The translations under genes and the position numbers were made by a program. Below, piece by piece: positions 1 to 5,305 of a DNA stretch of 5,305 bases; position 1 is the stretch's first letter, and every line of letters begins with the position of its first letter. The notes under the pieces were generated by a model. The model was not told where the DNA came from. It made no database searches and saw only the letters and a program-made list of their open reading frames with translations. Source of the DNA: Gammaproteobacteria bacterium. Its GTDB lineage: Bacteria > Gemmatimonadota > Gemmatimonadetes > Longimicrobiales > Gaopeijiaceae. Location: positions 1 to 5,305 of the forward strand of contig JAHEKL010000197.1 of the NCBI GenBank assembly GCA_024638345.1, in the 5' to 3' direction.

Positions 1-46
1 CCCGGTCGAGGGTTCGAGTCTCTGGAAGGAGTCGCTCTGCAAGGGA

Positions 47-1183
47 ATGGAGTTTCTATACGTAGACGACGGGGCGGGCCTCGAAGCCGTCAGGTCCGAA
101 CTCGAGGGTTCGGGTCGGGTTGCACTGGATTGTGAGGCGGCCGGGTATCACCGGTATTCGGACCGTTTGTGTCTGGTCCAGTTGACCGCACAAGGCCGCA
201 CATATCTGCTCGATCCCTTCGCCGTCGATCCCGAAGACACGCTGAGACCCGCGTTGCTGGATCCTTCGGTAGAGGTCTTGATGCACGGGGCCGATTTCGA
301 TATCCGGCTTCTCGACCGTGATCTGGGAGTTGGAGTGGCGGGGCTCTTCGACACACAGATCGCCGCTTCTTTGCTGGGCGAAAGGGCGCTCGGTCTCTCC
401 TCCCTCCTGGAAAGCAGACTCGGGATTCGCTTGTCGAAGAAGTACCAGAAGGCCGATTGGGCCAAGCGACCTCTGCCGGAGCCGATGCGTGCCTACGCGG
501 CCCGCGACACCGCTTATCTGGCCGCCCTGGCCGAGGACCTCAAGGAGGAGCTGGATGCGCGAGGGCGGCTGACGTGGGCGATGGAGGAGTTCCGCGAGAT
601 GGAGAAAGTACGCTTCGAGGAAAGCAACGGTCGCGACGCGGTCCGGGCGATTCGCGAAGCTCGCGATTTGGATCCGCGGGCCGTGGACCGACTGAGGAAG
701 GCCCTAGCCTGGCGTGACGAGATCGGACTCGAGCTCGATCGGGCGGTGTTCCGAATCGTGGGTGATTCCGTGCTGGTGGAGGCCGCGCGTTCGAATCCAC
801 CCACGATCGACGCCCTGGGAGCGTTACGGGGAATGGGCTCGGCCGTGCTCGATCGCTGGGGGCAGGACCTGCTCGCGCGGTTCGCGGAGATCGACCGCCT
901 ACCCGATGATCAAGTCGTCGGCTATCCGGCCCGCGTTCGCAGCTCGAACGGCGCAGGGCGACGCCCGACACCCGAAGTCGAGGAGCGACTCGCGAGGCTG
1001 AAGGCGGTGCGCAACAAGCGGGCAGTTGCGCTGAAAGTGGACCGGGGCACGCTGCTCTCCAATTCCATCCTGCAACTGATCGCGGAGTCCCCGCCCAGCG
1101 ACCCGAAAGAACTGGAAACGGTGAACGGGATGCGACGCTGGCAGGCGGAGCTGCTAGGGGACGAACTGGTCGCAGCGCTTTGA
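47..1183 (+). CDS. rnd: Ribonuclease D (DEDD 3'-5' exoribonuclease, two HRDC domains)
   Basis: Predicted cytoplasmic 3'-5' exoribonuclease of the RNase D family, which trims tRNA precursors and other small structured RNAs using two divalent metal ions. The 378-aa length matches the family (E. coli about 375). The exonuclease domain covers about residues 4-170. Exo I is the D28-x-E30 pair in VALDCEAAGY. Exo II ends at D85 in HGADFD. Exo III is Y150-x3-D154 in YAARDTAYL, so all four acidic metal ligands and the tyrosine are present. The family block DWAKRPLPEPMRAYAARD lies at 137-154. Two helical HRDC-like RNA-binding modules follow, at about 208-283 and 306-376. The ATG at 47 is the only in-frame start in the window. 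An AAGGAG lies at 26-31, rather far upstream, and AAGGG at 41-45 is very close, so initiation context is not ideal and an upstream start outside the window cannot be excluded. Family assignment is firm; substrate is inferred. Confidence 0.95.
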   Translation: MEFLYVDDGAGLEAVRSELEGSGRVALDCEAAGYHRYSDRLCLVQLTAQGRTYLLDPFAVDPEDTLRPALLDPSVEVLMHGADFDIRLLDRDLGVGVAGLFDTQIAASLLGERALGLSSLLESRLGIRLSKKYQKADWAKRPLPEPMRAYAARDTAYLAALAEDLKEELDARGRLTWAMEEFREMEKVRFEESNGRDAVRAIREARDLDPRAVDRLRKALAWRDEIGLELDRAVFRIVGDSVLVEAARSNPPTIDALGALRGMGSAVLDRWGQDLLARFAEIDRLPDDQVVGYPARVRSSNGAGRRPTPEVEERLARLKAVRNKRAVALKVDRGTLLSNSILQLIAESPPSDPKELETVNGMRRWQAELLGDELVAAL

Positions 1184-1196
1184 AGACGGCGCGGAG

Positions 1197-1220
1197 CGAG
1201 CTCACCCAGCCGTGAGTTCG
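1197..1220 (+). terminator. Intergenic hairpin after rnd, possible weak terminator or processing site
   Basis: CGAGCTCAC at 1197-1205 pairs with GTGAGTTCG at 1212-1220, a 9-bp stem with one G-U pair and a 6-nt loop. It starts 14 nt after the rnd stop and ends about 30 nt before the next ribosome-binding site. No T-run follows, so an intrinsic terminator of the classical kind is doubtful. It could instead protect the rnd 3' end or set relative expression of the two genes. Confidence 0.35.
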
Positions 1221-1260
1221 ACTGCGCTTCAGCAATTACCTGAGAGGAACCGGAGGGCGA

Positions 1261-1638
1261 ATGGCTTCGGAGATGCTTGAACGAGAAGATCTCTCGATAT
1301 ACGTGGTGGCGGGGGTGCCCAAGAGCTTCAAGAAGAAGCTACAGAAGTTCGTCGGATCGGAATCCAAGTCCGACGGGGACGTGATGCTCTTGGATGAAGA
1401 GATGACGGAATGGGTCTTGGCCCAGGTCAAGGGCGAGAAGCGTCGTAGTCACGAGAAGACGCCCGGCTCGTCCGCCCTGTGGAGGGCGTATCGCGCACTC
1501 AGCGCGGCGCGTTACCACCTACAGGACCAGCCCATAGAGGCGAAGATTCGAAATCTGAGGGACCAGATCGAGGAGCTGTGGAGAGACACGAGCCCGTTGC
1601 ACGAGGAGCCCGAAGAGGAGCTGGAGGAGGTGGGCTGA
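1261..1638 (+). CDS. Uncharacterised 125-aa charged protein
   Basis: I do not recognise this protein. It has a good ribosome-binding site (GGAGG at 1252-1256, 4 nt before the ATG) and follows rnd on the same strand after 77 bp, so co-transcription is plausible. Residues 1-30 contain a short hydrophobic strand-like stretch (LSIYVVAGVP, 11-20) followed by a lysine-rich run (SFKKKLQKF, 22-30). Residues 72-108 look like a long amphipathic helix or coiled coil (starting SALWRAYRALSAARYHL). The last dozen residues are mostly glutamate. There is no cysteine, signal peptide or membrane segment, so it should be a soluble cytoplasmic protein. The basic patch and acidic tail would fit a nucleic-acid-associated or adaptor protein, but that is only a guess. 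A second in-frame ATG at 1273 is a less likely start. Confidence 0.75.
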   Translation: MASEMLEREDLSIYVVAGVPKSFKKKLQKFVGSESKSDGDVMLLDEEMTEWVLAQVKGEKRRSHEKTPGSSALWRAYRALSAARYHLQDQPIEAKIRNLRDQIEELWRDTSPLHEEPEEELEEVG

Positions 1639-1653
1639 TCCGACTTCGGCCTG

Positions 1654-2034
1654 CTAGACCGACTCCTCCTCCCTGACCTTGCAGTCGATACAGTATCTCG
1701 CATGGGGAAGCGCGTCGAGCCGCTCGAAGCCGACTGAGGCGCCGCAGGTGTGGCAGGTCCCGAAGCTCTTGGGATCATCGTACAACCTGCGCAGGGCCTC
1801 CTCGATCCTGTAGAGGTATCGACCCTCCTTCGTGGCGAAGAGCGCAGCCTTCTCGCGCTCCATCGCTTCCGTCCCCTGGTCCGCCATGTGGTCGGTGTAC
1901 GCCGCTAGGTCGGAGTCGGCGGACTCGCGATCGGCTTTGGCCATCTGGTCGAACAGTCCAAGCGAACGCAGAGCCCTGGCTCGCTCTGCGAGCAGGCGCT
2001 TCTCGATGTGCTCCAACTGAGCCTTCTTCAACAT
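1654..2034 (-). CDS. DksA/TraR-family C4 zinc-finger transcriptional regulator
   Basis: Predicted small cytoplasmic regulator of the DksA/TraR family, whose members enter the RNA polymerase secondary channel and alter promoter open-complex stability, often with ppGpp. The protein has 126 residues. An N-terminal helical region (about 1-90) should form the coiled coil. A C-terminal C4 zinc finger follows, with C94-x2-C97 and C115-x2-C118 in FGTCHTCGASVGFERL and ARYCIDC, typical of the family. The coiled-coil tip differs from E. coli DksA: where that protein has D71-x2-D74-x-A76, this one reads DHMADQGTEA (48-57). It keeps one aspartate (D52) in register, with glycine in place of the alanine. 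This resembles the YteA/YocK-type branch more than canonical DksA, so I give no gene symbol. It converges on the preceding gene with a 15-bp gap and diverges from the YggX-like gene. The ATG is the only plausible start, although its ribosome-binding site is weak. Confidence 0.9.
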   Translation of the reverse strand: MLKKAQLEHIEKRLLAERARALRSLGLFDQMAKADRESADSDLAAYTDHMADQGTEAMEREKAALFATKEGRYLYRIEEALRRLYDDPKSFGTCHTCGASVGFERLDALPHARYCIDCKVREEESV

Positions 2035-2079
2035 CCGGCTGGTTCCGACCTGAAGAAACCCTCGTGCGTAGCCCGGGTA

Positions 2080-2094
2080 ACCCGCGACGCGGGT
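2080..2094. promoter_or_regulatory. Perfect palindrome ACCCGCG-A-CGCGGGT, operator-like
   Basis: Seven-base arms flank a single central A, forming a 15-bp perfect inverted repeat in the 129-bp divergent region between the DksA-like and YggX-like genes. A second inverted repeat, CGGGT-A-ACCCG at 2074-2084, overlaps it by sharing the ACCCG half. The result is three alternating half-sites in 21 bp. This arrangement suits a dimeric regulator binding in two registers and controlling either or both genes. No known regulator motif is recognised with confidence. Confidence 0.4.
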
Positions 2095-2102
2095 CGTTCC
2101 GG

Positions 2103-2112
2103 TGTCGCGACA
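2103..2112. promoter_or_regulatory. Palindrome TGTCGCGACA, operator-like
   Basis: A perfect 10-bp self-complementary sequence 8 bp beyond the larger palindrome at 2080-2094, in the same divergent intergenic region and about 50 bp upstream of the YggX-like start. It may be a second binding site, or chance in G+C-rich DNA. I cannot assign a regulator. Confidence 0.3.
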
Positions 2113-2163
2113 GCACGAGAAGATACCGATTCGTCATGCGCGAGTCTACAGCGGAGGAGTGCC

Positions 2164-2442
2164 GTGAAGACGATTCACTGTGGACGCTGTGGAGAGCAAA
2201 AACCGGCTCTGGAAAAGGCCCCGTTTCGCAACGAGCGCGGGCAGAGAATCCAGGCGCGGGTATGTGTCGACTGTTGGGACGCATGGCTCAAGCACCAGAC
2301 CCTGCTGATCAATCACTACGGGCTCGACCCGCGCGAGCAGAAGTCGCGGGATTTCCTGTATTCCCAAATCGACGAGGTCCTGCTCGGGGACGGCCAGGCC
2401 GAGCAGGTCGATACGACCAAGCAGGGAAGCATCGAGTGGTGA
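2164..2442 (+). CDS. YggX-like Fe(2+)-trafficking family protein with a four-cysteine zinc-ribbon pattern
   Basis: A 92-aa cytoplasmic protein. The GTG start at 2164 is preferred because a perfect GGAGG at 2153-2157 sits 6 nt upstream and because family similarity begins at once (MKTIHC, like the TIFC start of YggX). An in-frame ATG at 2008 would add 52 unrelated residues and overlap the divergent gene. The middle matches the YggX signature: PF-x4-GQRI (20-29), W38-x2-W41-LKHQTLLINHYGL (to 54), then a helix ending near EVLLG (71-75). YggX proteins protect iron-sulfur clusters and assist iron transfer under oxidative stress. Unlike YggX, which to my knowledge keeps essentially one conserved N-terminal cysteine, this protein has C6-x2-C9 and C34-x2-C37, a likely zinc or iron knuckle. 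The second pair falls just before the W-x2-W motif. It could alternatively be a separate zinc-ribbon family that has converged on this helix; homology seems likelier. Confidence 0.8.
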   Translation: MKTIHCGRCGEQKPALEKAPFRNERGQRIQARVCVDCWDAWLKHQTLLINHYGLDPREQKSRDFLYSQIDEVLLGDGQAEQVDTTKQGSIEW

Positions 2443-2475
2443 AGTCGGAGCCGTCGGCTCGGTCCGGCCCCCAGG

Positions 2476-2494
2476 CCTGAGGGCTGCCCTCAGG
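2476..2494. terminator. GC hairpin between convergent genes, possible bidirectional terminator
   Basis: CCTGAGGG at 2476-2483 and CCCTCAGG at 2487-2494 form a perfect 8-bp stem with a 3-nt loop, in the 47-bp gap between the convergent YggX-like gene and rocD. The right arm overlaps the rocD stop codon (2490-2492). A smaller inverted repeat, GAGCCG-T-CGGCTC, lies at 2448-2460. The position suits a shared terminator, but neither strand has a T-run after the stem. Confidence 0.45.
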
Positions 2495-3725
2495 GGAGAG
2501 CCACGCCTTCTCCGGCGAGCACGGGGGCGATCTCTTCCAGTGCGTTTTCGAGCGTCTCGCGCTCGATGATGAGCGGCGGAGCGAATCGAACCACCTGGCG
2601 GTGCGTTTCCTTCGCAAGGATCCCGCGCCGCATCAGCGCTTCGCAGAAGAGCCGCGCCGGACCCGAGGATTCCCGGATCACTACTCCGATCATCAGGCCC
2701 TTGCCGCGGACGTGGTCCACGTGCGGCGAGGCGATGCCCCTGAGCTCCTCCATGAACCACGCGCCGATCTCATCGGTGCGCTGCGGCAGCTGCTCGTCGA
2801 GGATCACGCCGAGGGCGGCGCGGGCCACGGCCGCACCGAGGGGATTGCCCCCGAACGTCGATCCGTGATCCCCTGGCTGAAAGACGTCCATGTACTCGGA
2901 GTCGGCGATCGCAGCCGAGACTGGATAGACGCCGCCACCCAGCGCTTTGCCGACGATCAGCACGTCGGGTCGGACCCCTTCCCAGTCGCAGCAGAACAGC
3001 CGCCCGGTTCGGCCCAATCCGGTCTGGATCTCGTCGGCCATGAACGCGACCCCTTCGCGTCGACAGATTTCTCGGGTGGCAGCCAGATAACCTTCCGGGG
3101 GCACCACGACCCCCCCCTCTCCCTGAATGGGCTCGATCAGGAAGCCAATGGTGTTCTCGTGGACCGCAGCACGAAAGGCATCGATGTCGCCATACGGGAC
3201 CGTGCGGAACCCCGGAGTGAAAGGTCCAAAACCCCTCCGGTAGCCCTTCTCGGAAGAGAACGAGATAATGGTGATGGTCCGGCCCGCGAAATTCCCACCG
3301 CAGACGATGATCTCACCTAGTCCGTCCGGTACGCCCTTCACCTCCGATCCCCACTTGCGGACCATCTTGATCGCCGTTTCCACAGCCTCGGCACCGGTGT
3401 TCATCGGAAGCGCCTTCTCGAAACCGGTCGCCTGGCACAGCTCGGCCAAGAAGGGACCCATCTGATCGTTGTGGAACGCGCGTGAGGTCAGCGTCAGCCG
3501 CTCTAGCTGCTCCCGAGCGGCACCTATGACCCGCGGATGGCGGTGTCCCTGATTGAGCGCAGAGTAGGCCGAGAGCATGTCGAGGTACCGCTTCCCTCGA
3601 ACGTCCCAGACCCACACGCCCTCCCCCCGGTCGAGGACGACGGGCAGAGGTTCGTAGTTATGAGCACCCCAACGGTTCGCTTCATCGATGAAGGCGCGGG
3701 CATCTACCTCGACGGACTCGGTCAC
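2490..3725 (-). CDS. rocD: Ornithine aminotransferase
   Basis: PLP-dependent class III aminotransferase that moves the delta-amino group of ornithine to 2-oxoglutarate, giving glutamate-5-semialdehyde and glutamate; this links arginine catabolism to glutamate and proline. The 411-aa length is typical (B. subtilis RocD about 401). Active-site residues align with human OAT in register: Y24 and Y54 (human Y55, Y85, the latter tied to ornithine preference), R149 in GNFAGRT (R180), E203 in IQGEGG (E235), D231 and Q234 in DEIQTGLGRTG (D263, Q266), and the Schiff-base lysine K260 in VGKALGGG (K292). The GSTFGGNPLG block is at 288-297. These make ornithine rather than acetylornithine or GABA the likely substrate. 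The GTG start at 3725 is the only start before the upstream in-frame stop at 3819-3821 and gives a normal N-terminus. Its ribosome-binding site is weak (AGG about 9 nt upstream). A short ORF with a much stronger site overlaps it. Confidence 0.95.
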   Translation of the reverse strand: MTESVEVDARAFIDEANRWGAHNYEPLPVVLDRGEGVWVWDVRGKRYLDMLSAYSALNQGHRHPRVIGAAREQLERLTLTSRAFHNDQMGPFLAELCQATGFEKALPMNTGAEAVETAIKMVRKWGSEVKGVPDGLGEIIVCGGNFAGRTITIISFSSEKGYRRGFGPFTPGFRTVPYGDIDAFRAAVHENTIGFLIEPIQGEGGVVVPPEGYLAATREICRREGVAFMADEIQTGLGRTGRLFCCDWEGVRPDVLIVGKALGGGVYPVSAAIADSEYMDVFQPGDHGSTFGGNPLGAAVARAALGVILDEQLPQRTDEIGAWFMEELRGIASPHVDHVRGKGLMIGVVIRESSGPARLFCEALMRRGILAKETHRQVVRFAPPLIIERETLENALEEIAPVLAGEGVALP

Positions 3726-3783
3726 TCTGCGATACCTGAAGATGGGTTCGGTTTCTGGCGCTCGGACGAGAGAAGCCGACCAT
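3682..3783 (-). CDS. Possible arginine-rich 33-aa leader peptide overlapping the rocD start
   Basis: A short ORF runs from ATG at 3783 (minus strand) to TGA at 3682-3684, encoding 33 residues that begin MVGFSRPSAR. It has a near-ideal ribosome-binding site, GGAGG twice in GGAGGGGAGG directly before the ATG. It is out of frame with rocD and crosses the rocD GTG, ending about 40 bp inside that gene. Nine of its 33 codons are arginine. A peptide like this could couple rocD translation to arginine supply or provide ribosomes that reinitiate at the weakly preceded GTG. The downstream half overlaps rocD in another frame, where G+C-rich DNA often reads as arginine, so the composition alone is not proof. 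Confidence 0.35.
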   Translation of the reverse strand: MVGFSRPSARNRTHLQVSQSDRVRRGRCPRLHR

Positions 3784-3868
3784 CCTCCCCTCCAACACCG
3801 CCAGCCTACTTCCCGAGTCTATCTCGACACCCGAGGGACGATCAAGGCCCCCGACATCGGTAAGTCAC

Positions 3869-3885
3869 CAAGACCTCTCGTCTTG
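3869..3885. promoter_or_regulatory. 17-bp inverted repeat CAAGAC-N5-GTCTTG, operator-like
   Basis: Perfect 6-bp arms around CTCTC, 35 bp before the permease ATG. Lactate permease genes are often controlled by a FadR-subfamily GntR regulator (LldR) bound to a short dyad. The usual GT-Nx-AC polarity of those sites is reversed here, so assignment to LldR is not supported. It could equally be a small RNA hairpin in the leader. Confidence 0.35.
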
Positions 3886-3886
3886 C

Positions 3887-3917
3887 CCCGCCACGACGGG
3901 CCCCTTACCGTGGCGGG
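3887..3917 (+). promoter_or_regulatory. Leader hairpin covering the lactate permease ribosome-binding region
   Basis: CCCGCCACG at 3887-3895 pairs perfectly with CGTGGCGGG at 3909-3917, a 9-bp GC-rich stem with a 13-nt loop. The right arm includes the only purine-rich, Shine-Dalgarno-like bases (GGCGGG) before the ATG at 3921. If it forms in the transcript it should hinder initiation. Bases 3904-3910 (CTTACCG) can instead pair with CGGTAAG at 3858-3864, and that pairing overlaps and would disturb the stem. Confidence 0.4.
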
Positions 3918-3920
3918 ATC

Positions 3921-5305
3921 ATGACTCCGGGCTTTGCGGCGTTTCTGGCGGTTCTCCCGATACTCATTGCGGGAGTCCTGCTCGTTGGATTCAGGGTTCC
4001 TGCGAAGTGGGCGATGCCCATCGTGTATGTCGCGGCCGTCGTGTTGGCCTTCGGTGCTTGGCGTGTGGAGATCGTGCGGCTCGTGGCAGCCACCATCCAA
4101 GGCCTCTTCATCTCGTTCGACCTCCTCTTCATCATTTTCGGCGCCATCCTCCTCCTTCACACGTTGGAGAGGTCGGGTGGCGTAAGGGCGATCCGCAGCA
4201 GCTTCCACGGAGTCAGCGACGACCGTCGGGTACAGCTCGTGATCATCGCGTGGCTCTTCGGCTCGTTCATCGAAGGAGCGGCGGGATTTGGAGCTCCAGC
4301 GGCCGTGGCTGCGCCGCTCATGGTCGCGATGGGCTTCCCTGCCGCGAGCGCAGTCATGATCGGCATGATGATCCAGAGCACGCCGGTGACGTTCGGTGCG
4401 GTGGGAACGCCGGTGCTGGTGGGTCTCTCGGGTGGGCTCGGCGGTGGCGAGTTCGACGCGGCGATCGCGGCTGCGGGCCTGGACATGGCGGACTACCTGC
4501 GACTGGTCACTCGAAGGATCGTGGTGCTACACGGCATCGCGGGGGTGCTCATGCCGACCTTCATGGTCGTGATGCTCACCAGGTTCTTCGGTGAGAACAA
4601 GTCGTGGACGGAGGGGCTTTCAATCATCCCCTTCACTCTCTTCGGCGGCGTCGCCTTCGTCGTACCCTACATCGTGATCGGCTTCGTATTCGGGCCCGAG
4701 TTTCCGTCTCTTCTAGGAGCGCCGATCGGATTGGCGATCGTGGTGACCGCCGCTCGACGCGGCTTTCTGCTGCCCGAGGACACCTGGGAGTTTCCGGAAA
4801 CCTCCCGATGGCCGTCGGACTGGGTGAGCGGCCTCGAGGTCACGGAGGAAGAGATGCCGGCGGGTCGAGACGTATCGGCGATGGTAGCCTGGGCGCCCTA
4901 CGCCCTGCTCGGGCTTCTACTCGTTCTGACCAGGCTTCCTCAGCTCCCCATTCAGGCACTTCTTCAGGCGCCCGCGATCGCCTGGACCGACATCTTCGGG
5001 ACCGGGATCGATGCGAGGACCACACCGCTCTACTTGCCTGGATTCGTGCTGGTGGTGGTCGTGGGCATCACCTTCTTCATGCACCGGATGAGCGGCTCGG
5101 CTCTGGTGGCCGCGACGAGGGATGCGGCCCGAGTTTTGGTCGGCGCGGGATTCGTGCTCGTCTTCACCGTCCCCATGGTCCGCGTGTACATCAATTCGGA
5201 CATCAATTCTGCGGGGCTGGCGAGCATGCCCCTCGAGATGGCGGAGTGGGTGGCCACTTCCGTCGGTGGCGTCTGGCCGATGTTCGCGGGGATGACCGGC
5301 GCCCT
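3921..5305 (+). CDS. lctP: L-lactate permease (LctP family), 3' end cut by the window
   Basis: Inner-membrane permease of the LctP/LldP family, which imports lactate (and in relatives glycolate) with protons. The frame is open from ATG 3921 to the edge: 461 residues plus two bases, against about 550 in E. coli LldP, so roughly the last 90 residues are missing. It has many hydrophobic segments, for example about 5-23, 32-47, 62-80, 105-118, 200-221, 236-258, 322-337, 372-387 and 404-420. The family hallmark IEGAAGFGAP (117-126) is present, followed by the conserved helix region and TPVTFGAVGTP (154-164). A hydrophilic loop with acidic residues lies at about 284-318. The PLYLPG motif (369-374) and the C-terminal start WPMFAGMTGA (452-461) also match the family. 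The ATG fits the expected N-terminus. It is divergent from rocD, so the two may share control. Lactate versus glycolate or another 2-hydroxy acid cannot be decided from sequence. Confidence 0.92.
   Translation, partial: MTPGFAAFLAVLPILIAGVLLVGFRVPAKWAMPIVYVAAVVLAFGAWRVEIVRLVAATIQGLFISFDLLFIIFGAILLLHTLERSGGVRAIRSSFHGVSDDRRVQLVIIAWLFGSFIEGAAGFGAPAAVAAPLMVAMGFPAASAVMIGMMIQSTPVTFGAVGTPVLVGLSGGLGGGEFDAAIAAAGLDMADYLRLVTRRIVVLHGIAGVLMPTFMVVMLTRFFGENKSWTEGLSIIPFTLFGGVAFVVPYIVIGFVFGPEFPSLLGAPIGLAIVVTAARRGFLLPEDTWEFPETSRWPSDWVSGLEVTEEEMPAGRDVSAMVAWAPYALLGLLLVLTRLPQLPIQALLQAPAIAWTDIFGTGIDARTTPLYLPGFVLVVVVGITFFMHRMSGSALVAATRDAARVLVGAGFVLVFTVPMVRVYINSDINSAGLASMPLEMAEWVATSVGGVWPMFAGMTGA

Larger units (their letters stand above)
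3726..3920. promoter_or_regulatory. Divergent rocD / lactate permease control region
   Basis: This 195-bp region separates two divergently read genes and must hold promoters for both, unless the permease is transcribed from elsewhere. I could not pick out convincing -35/-10 boxes. The part next to rocD holds the start and ribosome-binding site of the short arginine-rich ORF. The part next to the permease holds two adjacent inverted repeats, described separately. Confidence 0.55.

Noticed and set aside
8..32. tRNA T-arm-like sequence GGTTCGAGTC near the left edge
   Set aside because: The loop fits the TTCGA consensus, but the 5-bp stem has a G-G mismatch and a wobble, the following bases make a poor acceptor strand, and no CCA follows. 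A tRNA 3' end is not supported.
540..1235. Long open frame on the minus strand opposite rnd
   Set aside because: Arginine/proline/serine-rich translation typical of antisense frames in G+C-rich DNA; rnd on the other strand has full catalytic motifs.
1623..1672. GGAGGAGG (1623-1630) and CCTCCTCC (1665-1672) inverted repeat at the convergent gene ends
   Set aside because: Both arms come from glutamate-codon runs at or near the C-termini of the two convergent genes, and the 34-nt spacing is long, so a terminator call is not justified.
2008..2163. 52-residue N-terminal extension of the YggX-like gene from an ATG at 2008
   Set aside because: It would overlap the divergent DksA-like gene, shows no family similarity and lacks a good ribosome-binding site, whereas the GTG at 2164 has a perfect one.
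2601..3320. Long plus-strand open frame opposite rocD
   Set aside because: Lies fully inside a well-supported ornithine aminotransferase gene and shows no recognisable domain.
4007..4594. Plus-strand open frame within the permease gene in another frame
   Set aside because: Low-complexity arginine/glycine/histidine translation; the overlapping permease frame is continuous and carries the family motifs.

Overview
The window is a compact, G+C-rich bacterial chromosomal segment with six protein-coding genes, the last cut by the right edge. Strong GGAGG ribosome-binding sites, a two-HRDC ribonuclease D, a DksA/TraR zinc-finger protein and an iron-trafficking-like small protein suggest a Gram-negative, deltaproteobacterium-like lineage (Myxococcota, Desulfobacterota or relatives). 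That placement is inference from gene content and composition, with no marker gene to confirm it. I see no mobile elements, CRISPR arrays, rRNA or convincing tRNA.

Layout: (1) 47-1183 (+) ribonuclease D, then a short gap with a 9-bp hairpin. (2) 1261-1638 (+) an unrecognised 125-aa highly charged protein. (3) 1654-2034 (-) a DksA/TraR-family C4 zinc-finger regulator, convergent with gene 2. (4) 2164-2442 (+) a 92-aa small protein combining a YggX/Fe(2+)-trafficking signature with a four-cysteine zinc-ribbon pattern. It diverges from gene 3 across 129 bp that holds a cluster of palindromes. (5) 2490-3725 (-) ornithine aminotransferase, convergent with gene 4 across a strong GC hairpin. (6) 3921-end (+) an LctP-family lactate permease, diverging from gene 5 across 195 bp of hairpin-rich leader.

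How the genes relate: genes 1 and 2 probably share a transcript, and ribonuclease D processes or degrades stable RNA 3' ends. Genes 3 and 4 both encode small CxxC/CxxC proteins from one control region and could respond jointly to redox or metal stress (inference). Genes 5 and 6 use small carbon and nitrogen sources: ornithine to glutamate semialdehyde, and uptake of lactate or related 2-hydroxy acids. Their shared intergenic region has two features that stand out: an arginine-rich short ORF with an excellent ribosome-binding site overlapping the rocD start out of frame, and a hairpin that would cover the ribosome-binding region of the permease.

No wholly new multi-gene system is evident. The best candidates for novelty are the zinc-ribbon YggX-like protein, the possible arginine-rich leader peptide of rocD, and the palindrome cluster at about 2074-2112.
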